Virus record (IMG/VR): IMGVR_UViG_3300044464_000051
Span: 1-20,020 of that record
Length of the DNA stretch: 20,020 nt
Direction: 5' to 3' (one strand)
Source: a virus
This document shows positions 1-7,390 of the stretch, in pieces; position 1 is the stretch's first letter, and the number at the start of each line of letters is the position of its first letter. A program made the position numbers and the translations under genes. The notes under the pieces are model-generated. The model was not told the DNA's origin, did no database searches, and saw nothing but the letters and a program-made list of their open reading frames with translations.

Positions 1-990
1 GTTGTCTGCGAGCTGCCACCAACTCACTTTGAGCAGAGCCCCGTTCAGAATTGTGGAGCCAGCCGGAATGGTGAGCTTCTCTGACCCCACTACATAGTCG
101 CGCCCTTCCGCATACGTGCTCGACTTGTCCGAGGACTGAACTACAATGGGACAGCCCGGACGGCGCACGCTGGAGAAGAGCCCCACTTCCGTGCAGCTCA
201 CATCGTCAATCCAAATCTTGCCCGTCGCGTTGCCGTTAGCGGTGATATAAAGATTGACGCTAGTATTCTCCAACGGGTTGAAATCGATCGCATATTGCTT
301 CCAGTCCTGTGTGCTGGCCGGAGACGACACGCCTAAACGGTAGTCGCGGTTCTGATACAAGTAGCGCCCGTTCACTGCACCAATCACTAGGATTCCAATG
401 TTGGCCGGATTGCTGAAGCTTTCCGTTTTAAGCCAAAAAGAAAACCTGTAACCCCCGAAGGGCCGGCAGGACATAAGCTGGAAGATGCGGCACTTGTAGC
501 CGTTGGCTGCATTCTGCGACGGGTTGGAAATGCGCAGTGAGCTGGCCCCGCTATGCTTGACCGCCGTATCGATGGAAATCATAGTGCCGGGCAAGTCCAC
601 GCTCCAGTTAGCTAGCGAATCAAAACTCCCGTTCTTTATGCTCACAGAGTTGACTGGAACGGCGCTGGCTCCGCTGACTTTGAAGGGCGTGTCCCGCACC
701 GGATAGCACTCCCGCAGGTCCACGCTGTCGGAGCGGGGCTCGCCTTGCCCAAAAGAGCACGGGATGAGCTTCATGTGCAAATCGTCGGCCAAGGACTTCA
801 CGTTAGCCAGGTGCGTCATGCACCCACTGTCGGGAGTAGAGTCCCGCAGGCAGCCCGCCTCCTCCAGCATGAGCCCGTTCCAGCCCACCTTAGCAGCCCG
901 TTTCATAACAGCGGTCAGCCGGTTTTCGTCGGCTGCGGTGAGTAGTTTGGCCCGATAGAATACTGTTCGTTCTTGGAATATGTTTTTCAT
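1..990 (-). CDS. Glycoside-hydrolase-like tail protein with inserted carbohydrate-binding domain (partial)
   Basis: Open from ATG at 990 to the window edge (330 codons, no stop), so the C-terminus is missing. Residues 1-115 look like the start of a TIM barrel (NRLTAVMKRAAKVGWNGLML, then LADDLHMKLIPCSFGQGEP, then YPVRDTPFKV). Residues 117-272 form a CBM4/9-like jelly roll: NGSFDSLANWSV, HSGASSLRIS, YRFSFWLKTE, DWKQYAIDFNPLENTSVNLY, GKIWIDDV. Residues 273-330 (RRPGCPIVVQ, YAEGRDY, LTIPAGS, LKVSWW) appear to return to the barrel. From memory this split layout matches secreted glycosidase-like proteins of Planctomycetota and Verrucomicrobiota. It starts 4 bases after the LamG-type gene, so it is probably a tail-tip protein that binds or cleaves host surface glycan. 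Activity is inferred; the catalytic residues are not identified and may lie outside the window. Confidence 0.75.
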   Translation of the reverse strand, partial: MKNIFQERTVFYRAKLLTAADENRLTAVMKRAAKVGWNGLMLEEAGCLRDSTPDSGCMTHLANVKSLADDLHMKLIPCSFGQGEPRSDSVDLRECYPVRDTPFKVSGASAVPVNSVSIKNGSFDSLANWSVDLPGTMISIDTAVKHSGASSLRISNPSQNAANGYKCRIFQLMSCRPFGGYRFSFWLKTESFSNPANIGILVIGAVNGRYLYQNRDYRLGVSSPASTQDWKQYAIDFNPLENTSVNLYITANGNATGKIWIDDVSCTEVGLFSSVRRPGCPIVVQSSDKSSTYAEGRDYVVGSEKLTIPAGSTILNGALLKVSWWQLADN

Positions 991-994
991 AGCT

Positions 995-1708
995 TTAAGG
1001 AAGTCCCCATTTAGATTTGAAGTAATTGTCGTAGAGGTTGTCCACATCTGCGTCGCTCAGATTATTCTTGTAAACCAACAACTCGCCTACGTCACCAGTG
1101 AAGTAAGGGGAGCCAAACCAATAGCTGCCCATCCATTCCAGAGTGAAAGAGGAGCCGTCCGATTGTGCTGGGGTGCGATCAGTTTTATTCTCGCGATAGC
1201 GCAGCCCGCTCGTTCCGCCGTTGCGCCGCCAGGTAGACATACGCACCGAGGTGGATGCAATCCCAAACGTGTTAGAAGTATTGGTAGCGGAATTGAAGTA
1301 AGTGTTAATAGTATTTCCGCCACTCAGGTTCATGCGCACCTGGATGTTGACTCCAGAAGCTCCTAAAAGGACGCCATCCCCTGTTACTGTCCCTACAAAG
1401 ATGATGGTGTAATCCAGGTTAGCCGGGTTGATGGAAGTGAAGGACAAATAGTCATTCACCCCATCGAAGCGCACGACGCGATGGCCGTTAATGATCCCCG
1501 TCTTGCACAGCGGCTTGAGTCCCGCTCCAGCTTGGCTGGCGTGGCGGGCGTTGCTGCTCCGGTCCGTGAAAACATTAGTCCCGTCGATTTCTGTTCCGTC
1601 CGCGTAGACAAGCGCTGCGGCATCCCACCAGGCTTCCAGATTGGAGTAGTCCGTAGGCGCAGCGGCTCCCGAGGCGCGTCCCAGGAAGCCAATGTCTTTG
1701 AATTTCAT
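995..1708 (-). CDS. LamG/concanavalin A-like lectin-fold tail protein
   Basis: A protein of 237 aa. After about 20 residues the sequence follows the usual LamG/laminin-G-like pattern of phage and bacterial sugar-binding proteins: LEAWWDAA, a DGT-rich loop, FTDRSSNARHA, then VVRFDGVNDYLSF, a strand-rich middle, and near the C-terminus FTGDVGELLVYKNNLSDADV, which is the typical closing motif (GDI-E-LIYN--LSDAE). The start ATG overlaps the stop of the upstream fibre gene by four bases (ATGA), indicating translational coupling. It lies at the distal end of the tail module, so a role in receptor (glycan) binding is likely. No enzyme motif is visible. The ligand is unknown. Confidence 0.8.
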   Translation of the reverse strand: MKFKDIGFLGRASGAAAPTDYSNLEAWWDAAALVYADGTEIDGTNVFTDRSSNARHASQAGAGLKPLCKTGIINGHRVVRFDGVNDYLSFTSINPANLDYTIIFVGTVTGDGVLLGASGVNIQVRMNLSGGNTINTYFNSATNTSNTFGIASTSVRMSTWRRNGGTSGLRYRENKTDRTPAQSDGSSFTLEWMGSYWFGSPYFTGDVGELLVYKNNLSDADVDNLYDNYFKSKWGLP

Positions 1709-3477
1709 TGTTGGGTTTGGCCAGCGATTAGCACACCCGTTTCGTTACCATCAGTCGCTTGCAAAGTAAAGACGAAGTATTTTCCAACGGCTAGAGTGGC
1801 GGGTAAAGCGGCTCCGCTGAAGTTGCGCCAGTTGGCGTTGAAAGCGGTGAGCGTGCGGATGGACCCGTTGGGATCCAGGACCACAGTCACCTTGCGCCCA
1901 GCCGCCCGGTTGCTCGTCGTCATGCTGGTTAAGTCGCCCGTCATCGTAATCACCTTAACAGCGTCGCCTGTGAAATCAATTACGGGCGTGGCACTGTAGG
2001 TTAGGGCGCTCTGCGTCTCCTCAATGTTGGGAACCAGCAGGCGCCCGCTGAGCGTGCCGCCCGTGCGCAGCAGCGGGAGCGATCCGCTGAATAAGTAGGC
2101 AACGCAACGCCAGTTCGTAGCATCGTCATTGACAAACATGGCCACGTCTCCGGCAGTGGTTTGGATGTTGGCCGCACCTGGAAGAATAATCGCTGTGCCG
2201 TGTGTCAGCGTCAGTGAACCTTCAAACTCAACGATTCTCCGTGTGCCAGCCTGGATCGCATCAAAGGCCGTGATTGTCGTCGTGCCGGTGATGTGAACGT
2301 AGTTCCCAGTAGCCAACCCAATGTTAGTCGTGGCAGCACTAGCGATGTCCGTTCCCTTGGATTCGTTAATGGCGCGGCTAGTAGTGAGCAAGCCCGTAAT
2401 CGTTCCGCCAGACAAGAGCAGCCAACCGAAGTGCGGAAAGATTACCCACTTAGTGGAAGTAACAACGTGGATTAAGTAGAGCGTAGGTGAAGAAACCCCT
2501 GAAATAATTGTTACCTCTGTGCTAGCCGCACTCCAGACAAAGTTAGCGTGCCAGCTCACCGTGCGGGGCCCGATAGCACTGGTGGAAGCAAACGAAGCTA
2601 AGTAGGACCTCCCCACGATGGGATTGACTAGGTTGATCGTTGTCGTTTGATCCAGAGAGCAGTAGAAGTTTCGGTAGCGAGACCCGTCCATATTGAGCGT
2701 CGCACCCGGAGAAGCATAAACCCCAAACTCAGACGTATCCCCGGCCGCTCTAAGCAATCCCGTCATCCTCCAGTTGCCGGACCCTTCTGAAAGGAAAGTT
2801 GCTACGTCACCCGCTTCCGTCACAATACTGGTGGCGTTGGGCAGGATCAAACTGGTGGCGTTGTGCGTGAGCGTTAGAATTCCACTGAACTCAACTACGC
2901 GCCGGGTCCCAGCTTGCACAGTGCCCAGCCCCGTAATCGTTGTGGTCCCAGTCACCACCACATAATTGCCCGTTGCGGCTCCGATATCAGTTGTGGTTGC
3001 GCTAGCAATGTCCGCCCCTTTAGCTTCCGCAATCTGCCCCGTCATGTTGCCACCCGCTTTGGGCAAGGCTGCGTTGGCCGTAGCTTGTGCCGCTGTCGAT
3101 ACAGCTTCGGCTACAGCAGCGCTAGCTTGGGCAGCCAGGGCCGCCGCTAGCGCACCCGCTACCTCACTCGCCTCCAAGCTTCCCAACAGTTGCCAGCCTC
3201 GCTGCTCCGTTTCATCTACGGGAAAGTCCGGGATAATAAGCCCGGGAGAAGACTCAATTTCCGTAGACTCTTGCAGCTGGTAAAATGAAACCACCCCGCC
3301 GATAACGACTAGGATGTTGGTGCCGGTTTCAATCCCCGTGCAGTTCACGCCGTCTAAGTTGCCCGGACCGCCGCCGGTAAGCCCTGTTACGCTCCACAGC
3401 GGCGTGGAGCGCAGGGCTTGGTCCACCGCTGCGTCGACTTCTGCCCCGATGTGAATGGAAGAATAGGGAACACTCAT
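1705..3477 (-). CDS. Tail fibre / receptor-binding-type protein with duplicated modules
   Basis: A protein of 590 aa. Residues 1-105 are a distinct N-terminal domain, presumably for attachment to the tail tip. Residues 107-138 are an Ala-rich linker that could form a trimeric coiled coil. A module of about 94 residues follows twice, at 151-244 and 372-465; both copies share GNYV--TGTTTIT, QAGTRR-VEF-G-LTLTH and AGDVA-F. The fibre hinge motif GG-(M/I/L)-(T/S)-G occurs three times (PKAGGNMTGQI, LLSGGTITGLL, LRTGGTLSGRL), as in many phage tail fibres. It lies 5 bases after the minor tail gene and overlaps the LamG-type gene by four bases. The coding start carries a long hairpin (see 3379-3419). 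The assignment rests on repeats and position; the receptor is unknown. Confidence 0.8.
   Translation of the reverse strand: MSVPYSSIHIGAEVDAAVDQALRSTPLWSVTGLTGGGPGNLDGVNCTGIETGTNILVVIGGVVSFYQLQESTEIESSPGLIIPDFPVDETEQRGWQLLGSLEASEVAGALAAALAAQASAAVAEAVSTAAQATANAALPKAGGNMTGQIAEAKGADIASATTTDIGAATGNYVVVTGTTTITGLGTVQAGTRRVVEFSGILTLTHNATSLILPNATSIVTEAGDVATFLSEGSGNWRMTGLLRAAGDTSEFGVYASPGATLNMDGSRYRNFYCSLDQTTTINLVNPIVGRSYLASFASTSAIGPRTVSWHANFVWSAASTEVTIISGVSSPTLYLIHVVTSTKWVIFPHFGWLLLSGGTITGLLTTSRAINESKGTDIASAATTNIGLATGNYVHITGTTTITAFDAIQAGTRRIVEFEGSLTLTHGTAIILPGAANIQTTAGDVAMFVNDDATNWRCVAYLFSGSLPLLRTGGTLSGRLLVPNIEETQSALTYSATPVIDFTGDAVKVITMTGDLTSMTTSNRAAGRKVTVVLDPNGSIRTLTAFNANWRNFSGAALPATLAVGKYFVFTLQATDGNETGVLIAGQTQQ
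3379..3419 (-). promoter_or_regulatory. Long bulged hairpin near the start of the fibre gene
   Basis: An inverted repeat of 16 base pairs interrupted by one 3-nt bulge. On the mRNA the outer arms AAGCCCTG/CAGGGCTT and inner arms CGCTCCAC/GTGGAGCG pair around a 6-nt loop (GCCGCT), with TAA bulged out on the 3' side. It lies 59-99 nt inside the fibre coding region. There is no T-tract, so it is not a standard intrinsic terminator. A role in translation or mRNA stability is inference. Confidence 0.6.
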
Positions 3478-3482
3478 AAATT

Positions 3483-4001
3483 TTATGTGCTGACTTGAAA
3501 CTCGTAGCCTTCGGACGTATTAAAAGGAACGTAGCCGTCGGAGTCCGTTTCGTCTATAACTTGGAAGGAGCTCACTCCCACCAGCACCGCGGGAGTGAGC
3601 TCCTCCACCTTCTCCAGCAGTTCCAGCCGGGAAGACACGGCCCACAGACCCTCCATAAACTCAGCCGAGTAGCCACCGACAAAGCGCACCAGCCAAGTGG
3701 AGAGGGCGCTGTTCTTTGGGTAGCGCAGCTCAATTCCAAAGGCGGAGGATCCGTTGCCCAACGTGGATTCGAAGAACGTCCGCAGATCCGCCAGCTCTGC
3801 GTCCGCCAGCCGCCAGGAAACCGAAGCGGCCACGTAGTATTTGCTGAACCGCGAGCGGCGGGCGTAGGGACCGCCCTCCAGCGAGCTGATGATGGTAGAG
3901 TTGCGGTTAGCCCCGCCGTAATCCACATAGGGCAAGGGCAACAGGGCGCCGTCGCTCCCGCTCCCGTCTGGCCACACAATATCAATTTGGATTTGGCTCA
4001 T
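3483..4001 (-). CDS. Minor tail protein (distal-tail/tip type, putative)
   Basis: A protein of 172 aa directly downstream of the tape measure gene, whose stop it overlaps (ATGA at 4001-3998). This is where siphophages encode distal tail or tip proteins. Visible pattern: early VDYGGANRNSTI and GPYARRSRFSKYYVAASVSW, then ADLRTFFESTLGNGSSAFGI, WLVRFVGGYSAEF and WAVSSRLELLE. The FF---LG-GS / W-VRF-G / W-VS--LELLE arrangement is shared with a family of phage minor tail proteins I recognise only generally. Its 3' end contains a 14-bp perfect inverted repeat. The function as a tape-measure-to-tip adaptor is inferred from position. Confidence 0.65.
   Translation of the reverse strand: MSQIQIDIVWPDGSGSDGALLPLPYVDYGGANRNSTIISSLEGGPYARRSRFSKYYVAASVSWRLADAELADLRTFFESTLGNGSSAFGIELRYPKNSALSTWLVRFVGGYSAEFMEGLWAVSSRLELLEKVEELTPAVLVGVSSFQVIDETDSDGYVPFNTSEGYEFQVST
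3566..3604 (-). promoter_or_regulatory. 14-bp perfect inverted repeat inside minor tail gene
   Basis: The arms AGGAGCTCACTCCC and GGGAGTGAGCTCCT pair perfectly over 14 bp around an 11-nt loop. It lies within the last third of the minor tail CDS, about 85 bases before its stop. No T-tract follows the stem on the mRNA (next bases TCCAAG), so an intrinsic terminator is unlikely. Possible roles are 3'-end protection, a processing site, or setting the expression step between tail tip and fibre genes. This is inference. Confidence 0.6.
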
Positions 4002-6610
4002 GCTCTGCCGCGCTTTAAGCCGAAGGACTTTTCCATCGCTTGAGAAACGGATCCCACTCCATCCCGGATGTCGCCACCGATTTCAGTCTTTACACGCCGG
4101 ATTACAACTTCAATCACTTTCTCCCGCCCGTCCTGCTTCTCGGTCACACGGGATTGCGCGTCCGTATAGTTGTTGATCACAACCCGCACGGGCTGCCCGC
4201 CCAGCTGCCCGTTGGGAATGATGCTGCCCAGCACAGCGGGAGCAAACAACTCGGGCCCTTTCTCTCCCACCAAGTAAGTGCTCCCCGGAGCCACAGGGCC
4301 GCCCATTGCCTTGGGCCCCGCAAAGACTAGCTCAACTGATTTAATGGAGGAGACAATGGACGCCGTGGCTGCCATCACGGAGGCCGCAGCCACTAAGTTA
4401 GAAGGCCAGGGCAAGCTAAAGGCGCCCGCAATGCCCTGGGCGATCTTCACTGTAGCGTCGGCGATGGCAAAAGCTTTGGAGGCAGCGAACATAACTTTAT
4501 ACATCGCCGACTGTTCGCCTCCCAAGTCCTTGGCCATCGAAGACATGCTTTCAAATATTGACTGCCCGGCTTGCAGCGCTACCGAGGCTTGCTTGAGTTG
4601 CAACTGAATGAGGCGGTCCGTATAGGCTTTAAGAATTTCCTCCTTGGACTTTTGGATTCCTGTGAACTGGGCTATTTCTTTGTCGCCCATTGCTTTGAGC
4701 ATTTCCAAGCGGCTCTCAATGTCTTTCTGCTCCTCTTTGATCGCCGTGGTCCCGGCATCAAATTCACTACCCATCCCCAAGCCCACTTTCATTTTGGGCT
4801 GCATCATCTTGTCGATGAGCTTCTGGTCCACACCTAGCTTCTTCAGCAGCGCTTGCTCATCCTTGCCGGCCAGTCCCATCTTCTCCAGCGGAGACTCGGC
4901 GTGGCCCATCAGCTTCATGACATCCATGAAGGCTTGAGATGCACGCTTTGCTTTGGCAGCGGCTGCGTCGGTCGCGGCCGCTGCGTCGTCCATTGCTTTC
5001 TTAAAGCCATCTACCGTATCAGTGACTTTCTCCAGCCCCTTCTTTGCATCCGCCGCCCCTTTAACAACCGGAACGAAAAGTTTGATGTGGGTATCCAGCA
5101 GCTTGTTCCAGTGCGCCGCTAGCTCTTCAGCCGTTTCCGCAACGGATCCCGCTATGTTGTTCAGCGGCCCTTGCACTTGCCCAGCCATGTCTTTGAGCGC
5201 GATGTTGGCGCCCAAGATGTCTCCATGCAACAAAGCGAAGGCTACCCGCGGGCCTGCGCTAGCTGCGGATAGAGCAACTTTTAGCTTATCCACAGCGCTT
5301 AGCAGCTCGTGGACGATAAGCGTTGAAATGGATTTAAGCCCAAACCAAATCACAGCTAGCGCTTGCCCCAAATACTTGGCCGCTTCCACCAGCGACGTGA
5401 AGGCAGCGGTGACGGATCCCGACTCCTTTTCCGCCGCGGCCAGTGACTTAGCTGTCTCCTTCAGCATGTCATTTACGGCGAGCAGTGCGGGCGCTAGCCC
5501 TTCGCCCACTGTGATCAGCAAGTCCTTGAAATTATTCCAAGTTATGATGAGCTGGGAAGAAACGGTTTTGTAGCGGATCTCCGCCTCCTTCGCTAGCGCC
5601 GTGTTTTCCTTCCATGCCTTTGTCCCTTCGGCCGTGGCTCTAGTAAACAGGCCGCTGGCTCCCGCTGCCCGGGTCAGCACGTCCGCCACGTTGCGCCCGT
5701 CCAATCCCAACCGGTCCAGCACACTAAAAATCTCTTGCCCGGCATCGTTGCTTTGCTTCAGCCCAGTCAAGAACAGAGCCAGCGTTCCCACCACATCCTT
5801 TTTGAAAGAGGCTTGGAAGCGCTCCGCTGATACGCCGGCCACTTCCGCAAAGTCCGCTAGCTTTTCATTCCCGGTGGCAACGGACTTGGCCATCTCCCGC
5901 ATTACAAAGCTAATTGCTGATCCACCTTGCTCCGCATTGATCTTAACGGAGCTGAGCGCTGTGGCCACACCCAGGATTTCGGCCTGCGTAAGCTTGAGCA
6001 TGGACCCGGCGCCAGCAATGCGCAGCGCCATAGAAGTGATATCCTGCTCCGTGCCGTTGAACTTATTTCCCAACGCTACCAGGGCGGACCCCAGCCGGTC
6101 GAAGTCCTTGGCGGACATTTCCGTGATGGTAGCTAAACCCGCTAGGTCCGAGGCGGCTTGCTGGCTGGATAAGTTCGTCGCTACTCCCAAGTCCACCATT
6201 GTCCTAGTGAACTTCTCCATGTCTTCCACTTTGATCCCCAGCTGTCCCGCCGCTTCCGCTACGCTGTTGATTTCATTTACGTTGACCGGAATATTCTTGC
6301 TCATCTCCCGAAGCGTAGTGGAAAGCTTGGCAAACTCAGCCCCCGTAGCGTCCACCGTCTTGCGCACCCCAGTAAAGGAGTCCTCGAACTTGGAGAATTC
6401 CCGCAGGGCCACGGCGCCCATAGCTACTAGGGCGCCGGTAGCGCCCAGCGACAGGAGCTTAACGGAAGCGAGCATTCGGGCGGACCCGCCTCCCACAGCC
6501 AGCTCCGCTTCGTGCATCCCTTTGACGAGCTGGGAGGAGTCGGCTGTGAGCTTGACAAACAAGCTGCCCAAGCTCCCGCCCGCAGCCATGCCTAGCAAAT
6601 CTCCAATCAT
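3998..6610 (-). CDS. Tape measure protein
   Basis: A protein of 870 aa and the longest gene in the window. It sets tail length and is threaded through the tail tube. N-terminal half: GSLFVKLTADSSQLVKGM, a hydrophobic stretch around residues 48-70, then FEDSFTGVRKTVDATGAEF and the TP901-type core (PVNVNEINSVAEAAGQLGI, VDLGVATNLSSQQAASDLAG). More hydrophobic segments occur near residues 415-435 and 700-745. The C-terminus has the common ending GSTYLVGEKGPELFAP with IIPNGQ. Its ATG directly abuts the TAA of the chaperone GT frame. By the usual ratio of about 0.15 nm per residue (lambda gpH, 853 aa, has a tail of about 135 nm) the tail should be near 130 nm. No lysozyme or peptidase domain was recognised. 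Confidence 0.95.
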   Translation of the reverse strand: MIGDLLGMAAGGSLGSLFVKLTADSSQLVKGMHEAELAVGGGSARMLASVKLLSLGATGALVAMGAVALREFSKFEDSFTGVRKTVDATGAEFAKLSTTLREMSKNIPVNVNEINSVAEAAGQLGIKVEDMEKFTRTMVDLGVATNLSSQQAASDLAGLATITEMSAKDFDRLGSALVALGNKFNGTEQDITSMALRIAGAGSMLKLTQAEILGVATALSSVKINAEQGGSAISFVMREMAKSVATGNEKLADFAEVAGVSAERFQASFKKDVVGTLALFLTGLKQSNDAGQEIFSVLDRLGLDGRNVADVLTRAAGASGLFTRATAEGTKAWKENTALAKEAEIRYKTVSSQLIITWNNFKDLLITVGEGLAPALLAVNDMLKETAKSLAAAEKESGSVTAAFTSLVEAAKYLGQALAVIWFGLKSISTLIVHELLSAVDKLKVALSAASAGPRVAFALLHGDILGANIALKDMAGQVQGPLNNIAGSVAETAEELAAHWNKLLDTHIKLFVPVVKGAADAKKGLEKVTDTVDGFKKAMDDAAAATDAAAAKAKRASQAFMDVMKLMGHAESPLEKMGLAGKDEQALLKKLGVDQKLIDKMMQPKMKVGLGMGSEFDAGTTAIKEEQKDIESRLEMLKAMGDKEIAQFTGIQKSKEEILKAYTDRLIQLQLKQASVALQAGQSIFESMSSMAKDLGGEQSAMYKVMFAASKAFAIADATVKIAQGIAGAFSLPWPSNLVAAASVMAATASIVSSIKSVELVFAGPKAMGGPVAPGSTYLVGEKGPELFAPAVLGSIIPNGQLGGQPVRVVINNYTDAQSRVTEKQDGREKVIEVVIRRVKTEIGGDIRDGVGSVSQAMEKSFGLKRGRA

Positions 6611-6934
6611 TTAGTTGTGCTTTCCTTTTACATCCACGCCCAGGAAGGAAGCCCAGGCTGCCTTCGACTTCTGCCCACGCTCCTGCGCTTCCTCCGTAGC
6701 CGAGGCCACGACTAGCAAGAAATCACTCACCTTAATCTTGTTGGGTTCCTTTGCGATGGCCCGCCGGGACTCGGCTGCCACTTGCGCCAGATACCAGTCC
6801 TGCTTGGAGTGAAGGAGTAAGAACTCTTTCCACTCCAAAAACTCGCTGATGGGCATCCGGCTTTTAAGCTCATGGACTGGGATCTGCAAGTGGGAGGCTA
6901 GCTTGAACCAGCTTAGCCTTTCCCCGGTTAGGCT
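6611..6934 (-). CDS. Tail assembly chaperone GT: T part, reached by -1 frameshift
   Basis: The T half of the GT chaperone, equivalent to the lambda gpG-gpGT pair. The frame stays open from the A-run at 6940-6934 to TAA at 6611. After the slip it reads SLTGERLSWFKLASHL, then QIPVHELKSRMPISEFLEWK and FLLLHSKQDWYLAQVAAESRR, the typical T pattern (LTG-----, ELLEW--F). The only in-frame start near the top of the stand-alone reading frame is TTG at 6889 with no evident ribosome binding site, which supports translation as an extension of G. A fusion would be 122 residues of G, 15 linking residues and 92 further residues, 229 aa in total. The stop abuts the tape measure ATG, fitting its known role of coating the tape measure protein during assembly. 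Confidence 0.88.
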   Translation of the reverse strand, partial: SLTGERLSWFKLASHLQIPVHELKSRMPISEFLEWKEFLLLHSKQDWYLAQVAAESRRAIAKEPNKIKVSDFLLVVASATEEAQERGQKSKAAWASFLGVDVKGKHN

Positions 6935-7299
6935 TTTTTTGCTTCATCAGCCACATCCTCCTTCGTTGTATTAAGCTTGTTCAACTTCTGCGCTTCATCA
7001 AACAAGCCCGACACCACTCCGGCGGGCCAACGCTGGATCACGTCCTTAGAAACCAAAAGCCCTTCCGAGTCGTAAAGACAGTTGGCCAAGAGCGACGCTT
7101 GCAGCCCGTCGAACTTCCGGATCCCAGCGAACTGGCCCGCGGAGTTGACTTTCATCCGATCGCCTAGCTGATCCAAGTATTTGTCCCGGGCGCTGGACAT
7201 CATCTCCCGCAGCTCGTAGTGGATTTCCTTCCCGTCTTCCCCTTCCAAAACCACAGGGAGCGTGCCGACAACCAAACGGAATCTCATGGGTTCGCTCAT
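6928..7299 (-). CDS. Tail assembly chaperone G
   Basis: A protein of 123 aa between the tail tube and tape measure genes, the standard place for gpG. It has an acidic or mixed N-terminal beta region (FRLVVGTLPVVLEGEDGK, IHYELREMMSSARDKYLDQL) and a helical C-terminal half with FDGLQASLLANCLYD and VSKDVIQRWPAGVVSGLFDE, which resemble chaperones of this class. The last codons are GCA AAA AAA GCC TAA, carrying the frameshift site. There is no good Shine-Dalgarno before ATG 7299. A second ATG four codons on is an alternative start. A 91-base gap separates it from the tail tube gene. Confidence 0.85.
   Translation of the reverse strand: MSEPMRFRLVVGTLPVVLEGEDGKEIHYELREMMSSARDKYLDQLGDRMKVNSAGQFAGIRKFDGLQASLLANCLYDSEGLLVSKDVIQRWPAGVVSGLFDEAQKLNKLNTTKEDVADEAKKA
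6934..6940 (-). promoter_or_regulatory. -1 ribosomal frameshift slippery site A AAA AAA
   Basis: Seven consecutive A on the mRNA sit in the frame GCA AAA AAA GCC TAA, which fits the X XXY YYZ rule exactly. A -1 slip avoids the stop two codons later and enters the T frame, which is open to 6611. A short stem (AGCCT/AGGCT, 10-nt loop) begins immediately downstream. It is closer to the slip site than a typical stimulator, so its role is uncertain. Confidence 0.88.
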
Positions 7300-7390
7300 A
7301 ATAGTGTGAGGTAGCGGACCCCAGGCTTACACTGGGCTGGGTAGTTTAGATCCTGCCACTAGAGCTGGCTAAGCTGTCCGCCATTTGAGT
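7300..7390 (-). other. 91-base intergenic gap between tail tube and chaperone genes
   Basis: No gene is visible. It contains only a weak 5-bp stem (CCCAG/CTGGG, about 7320-7336) without a T-tract. No clear promoter or terminator was seen. The step from abundant tail tube to less abundant chaperone would make this a sensible regulatory place, but the sequence does not show a recognisable element. Confidence 0.4.

Noticed and set aside
4406-4439. 8-bp inverted repeat CCAGGGCA/TGCCCTGG in the tape measure gene (and a similar one near 6404-6430)
   Set aside because: Stems of 8 bp with loops under 20 nt are expected several times by chance in 20 kb. There is no positional support.
5601-6614. Open frame of 337 codons on the plus strand opposite the tape measure gene
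   Set aside because: Ser/Ala/Pro-rich mirror of a long GC-rich gene, with no recognisable domain. The tape measure gene on the other strand is certain. Several other plus-strand frames (e.g. 4953-5573, 1481-1999, 17917-18801) are shadows of the same kind.
6611-6889. Independent T gene starting at TTG 6889
   Set aside because: No ribosome binding site, a rare start codon, and the frame continues open upstream to the slippery site, so the frameshift reading is better.
7320-7336. Possible terminator between tail tube and chaperone G (CCCAG/CTGGG)
   Set aside because: The stem is only 5 bp and no T-tract follows.
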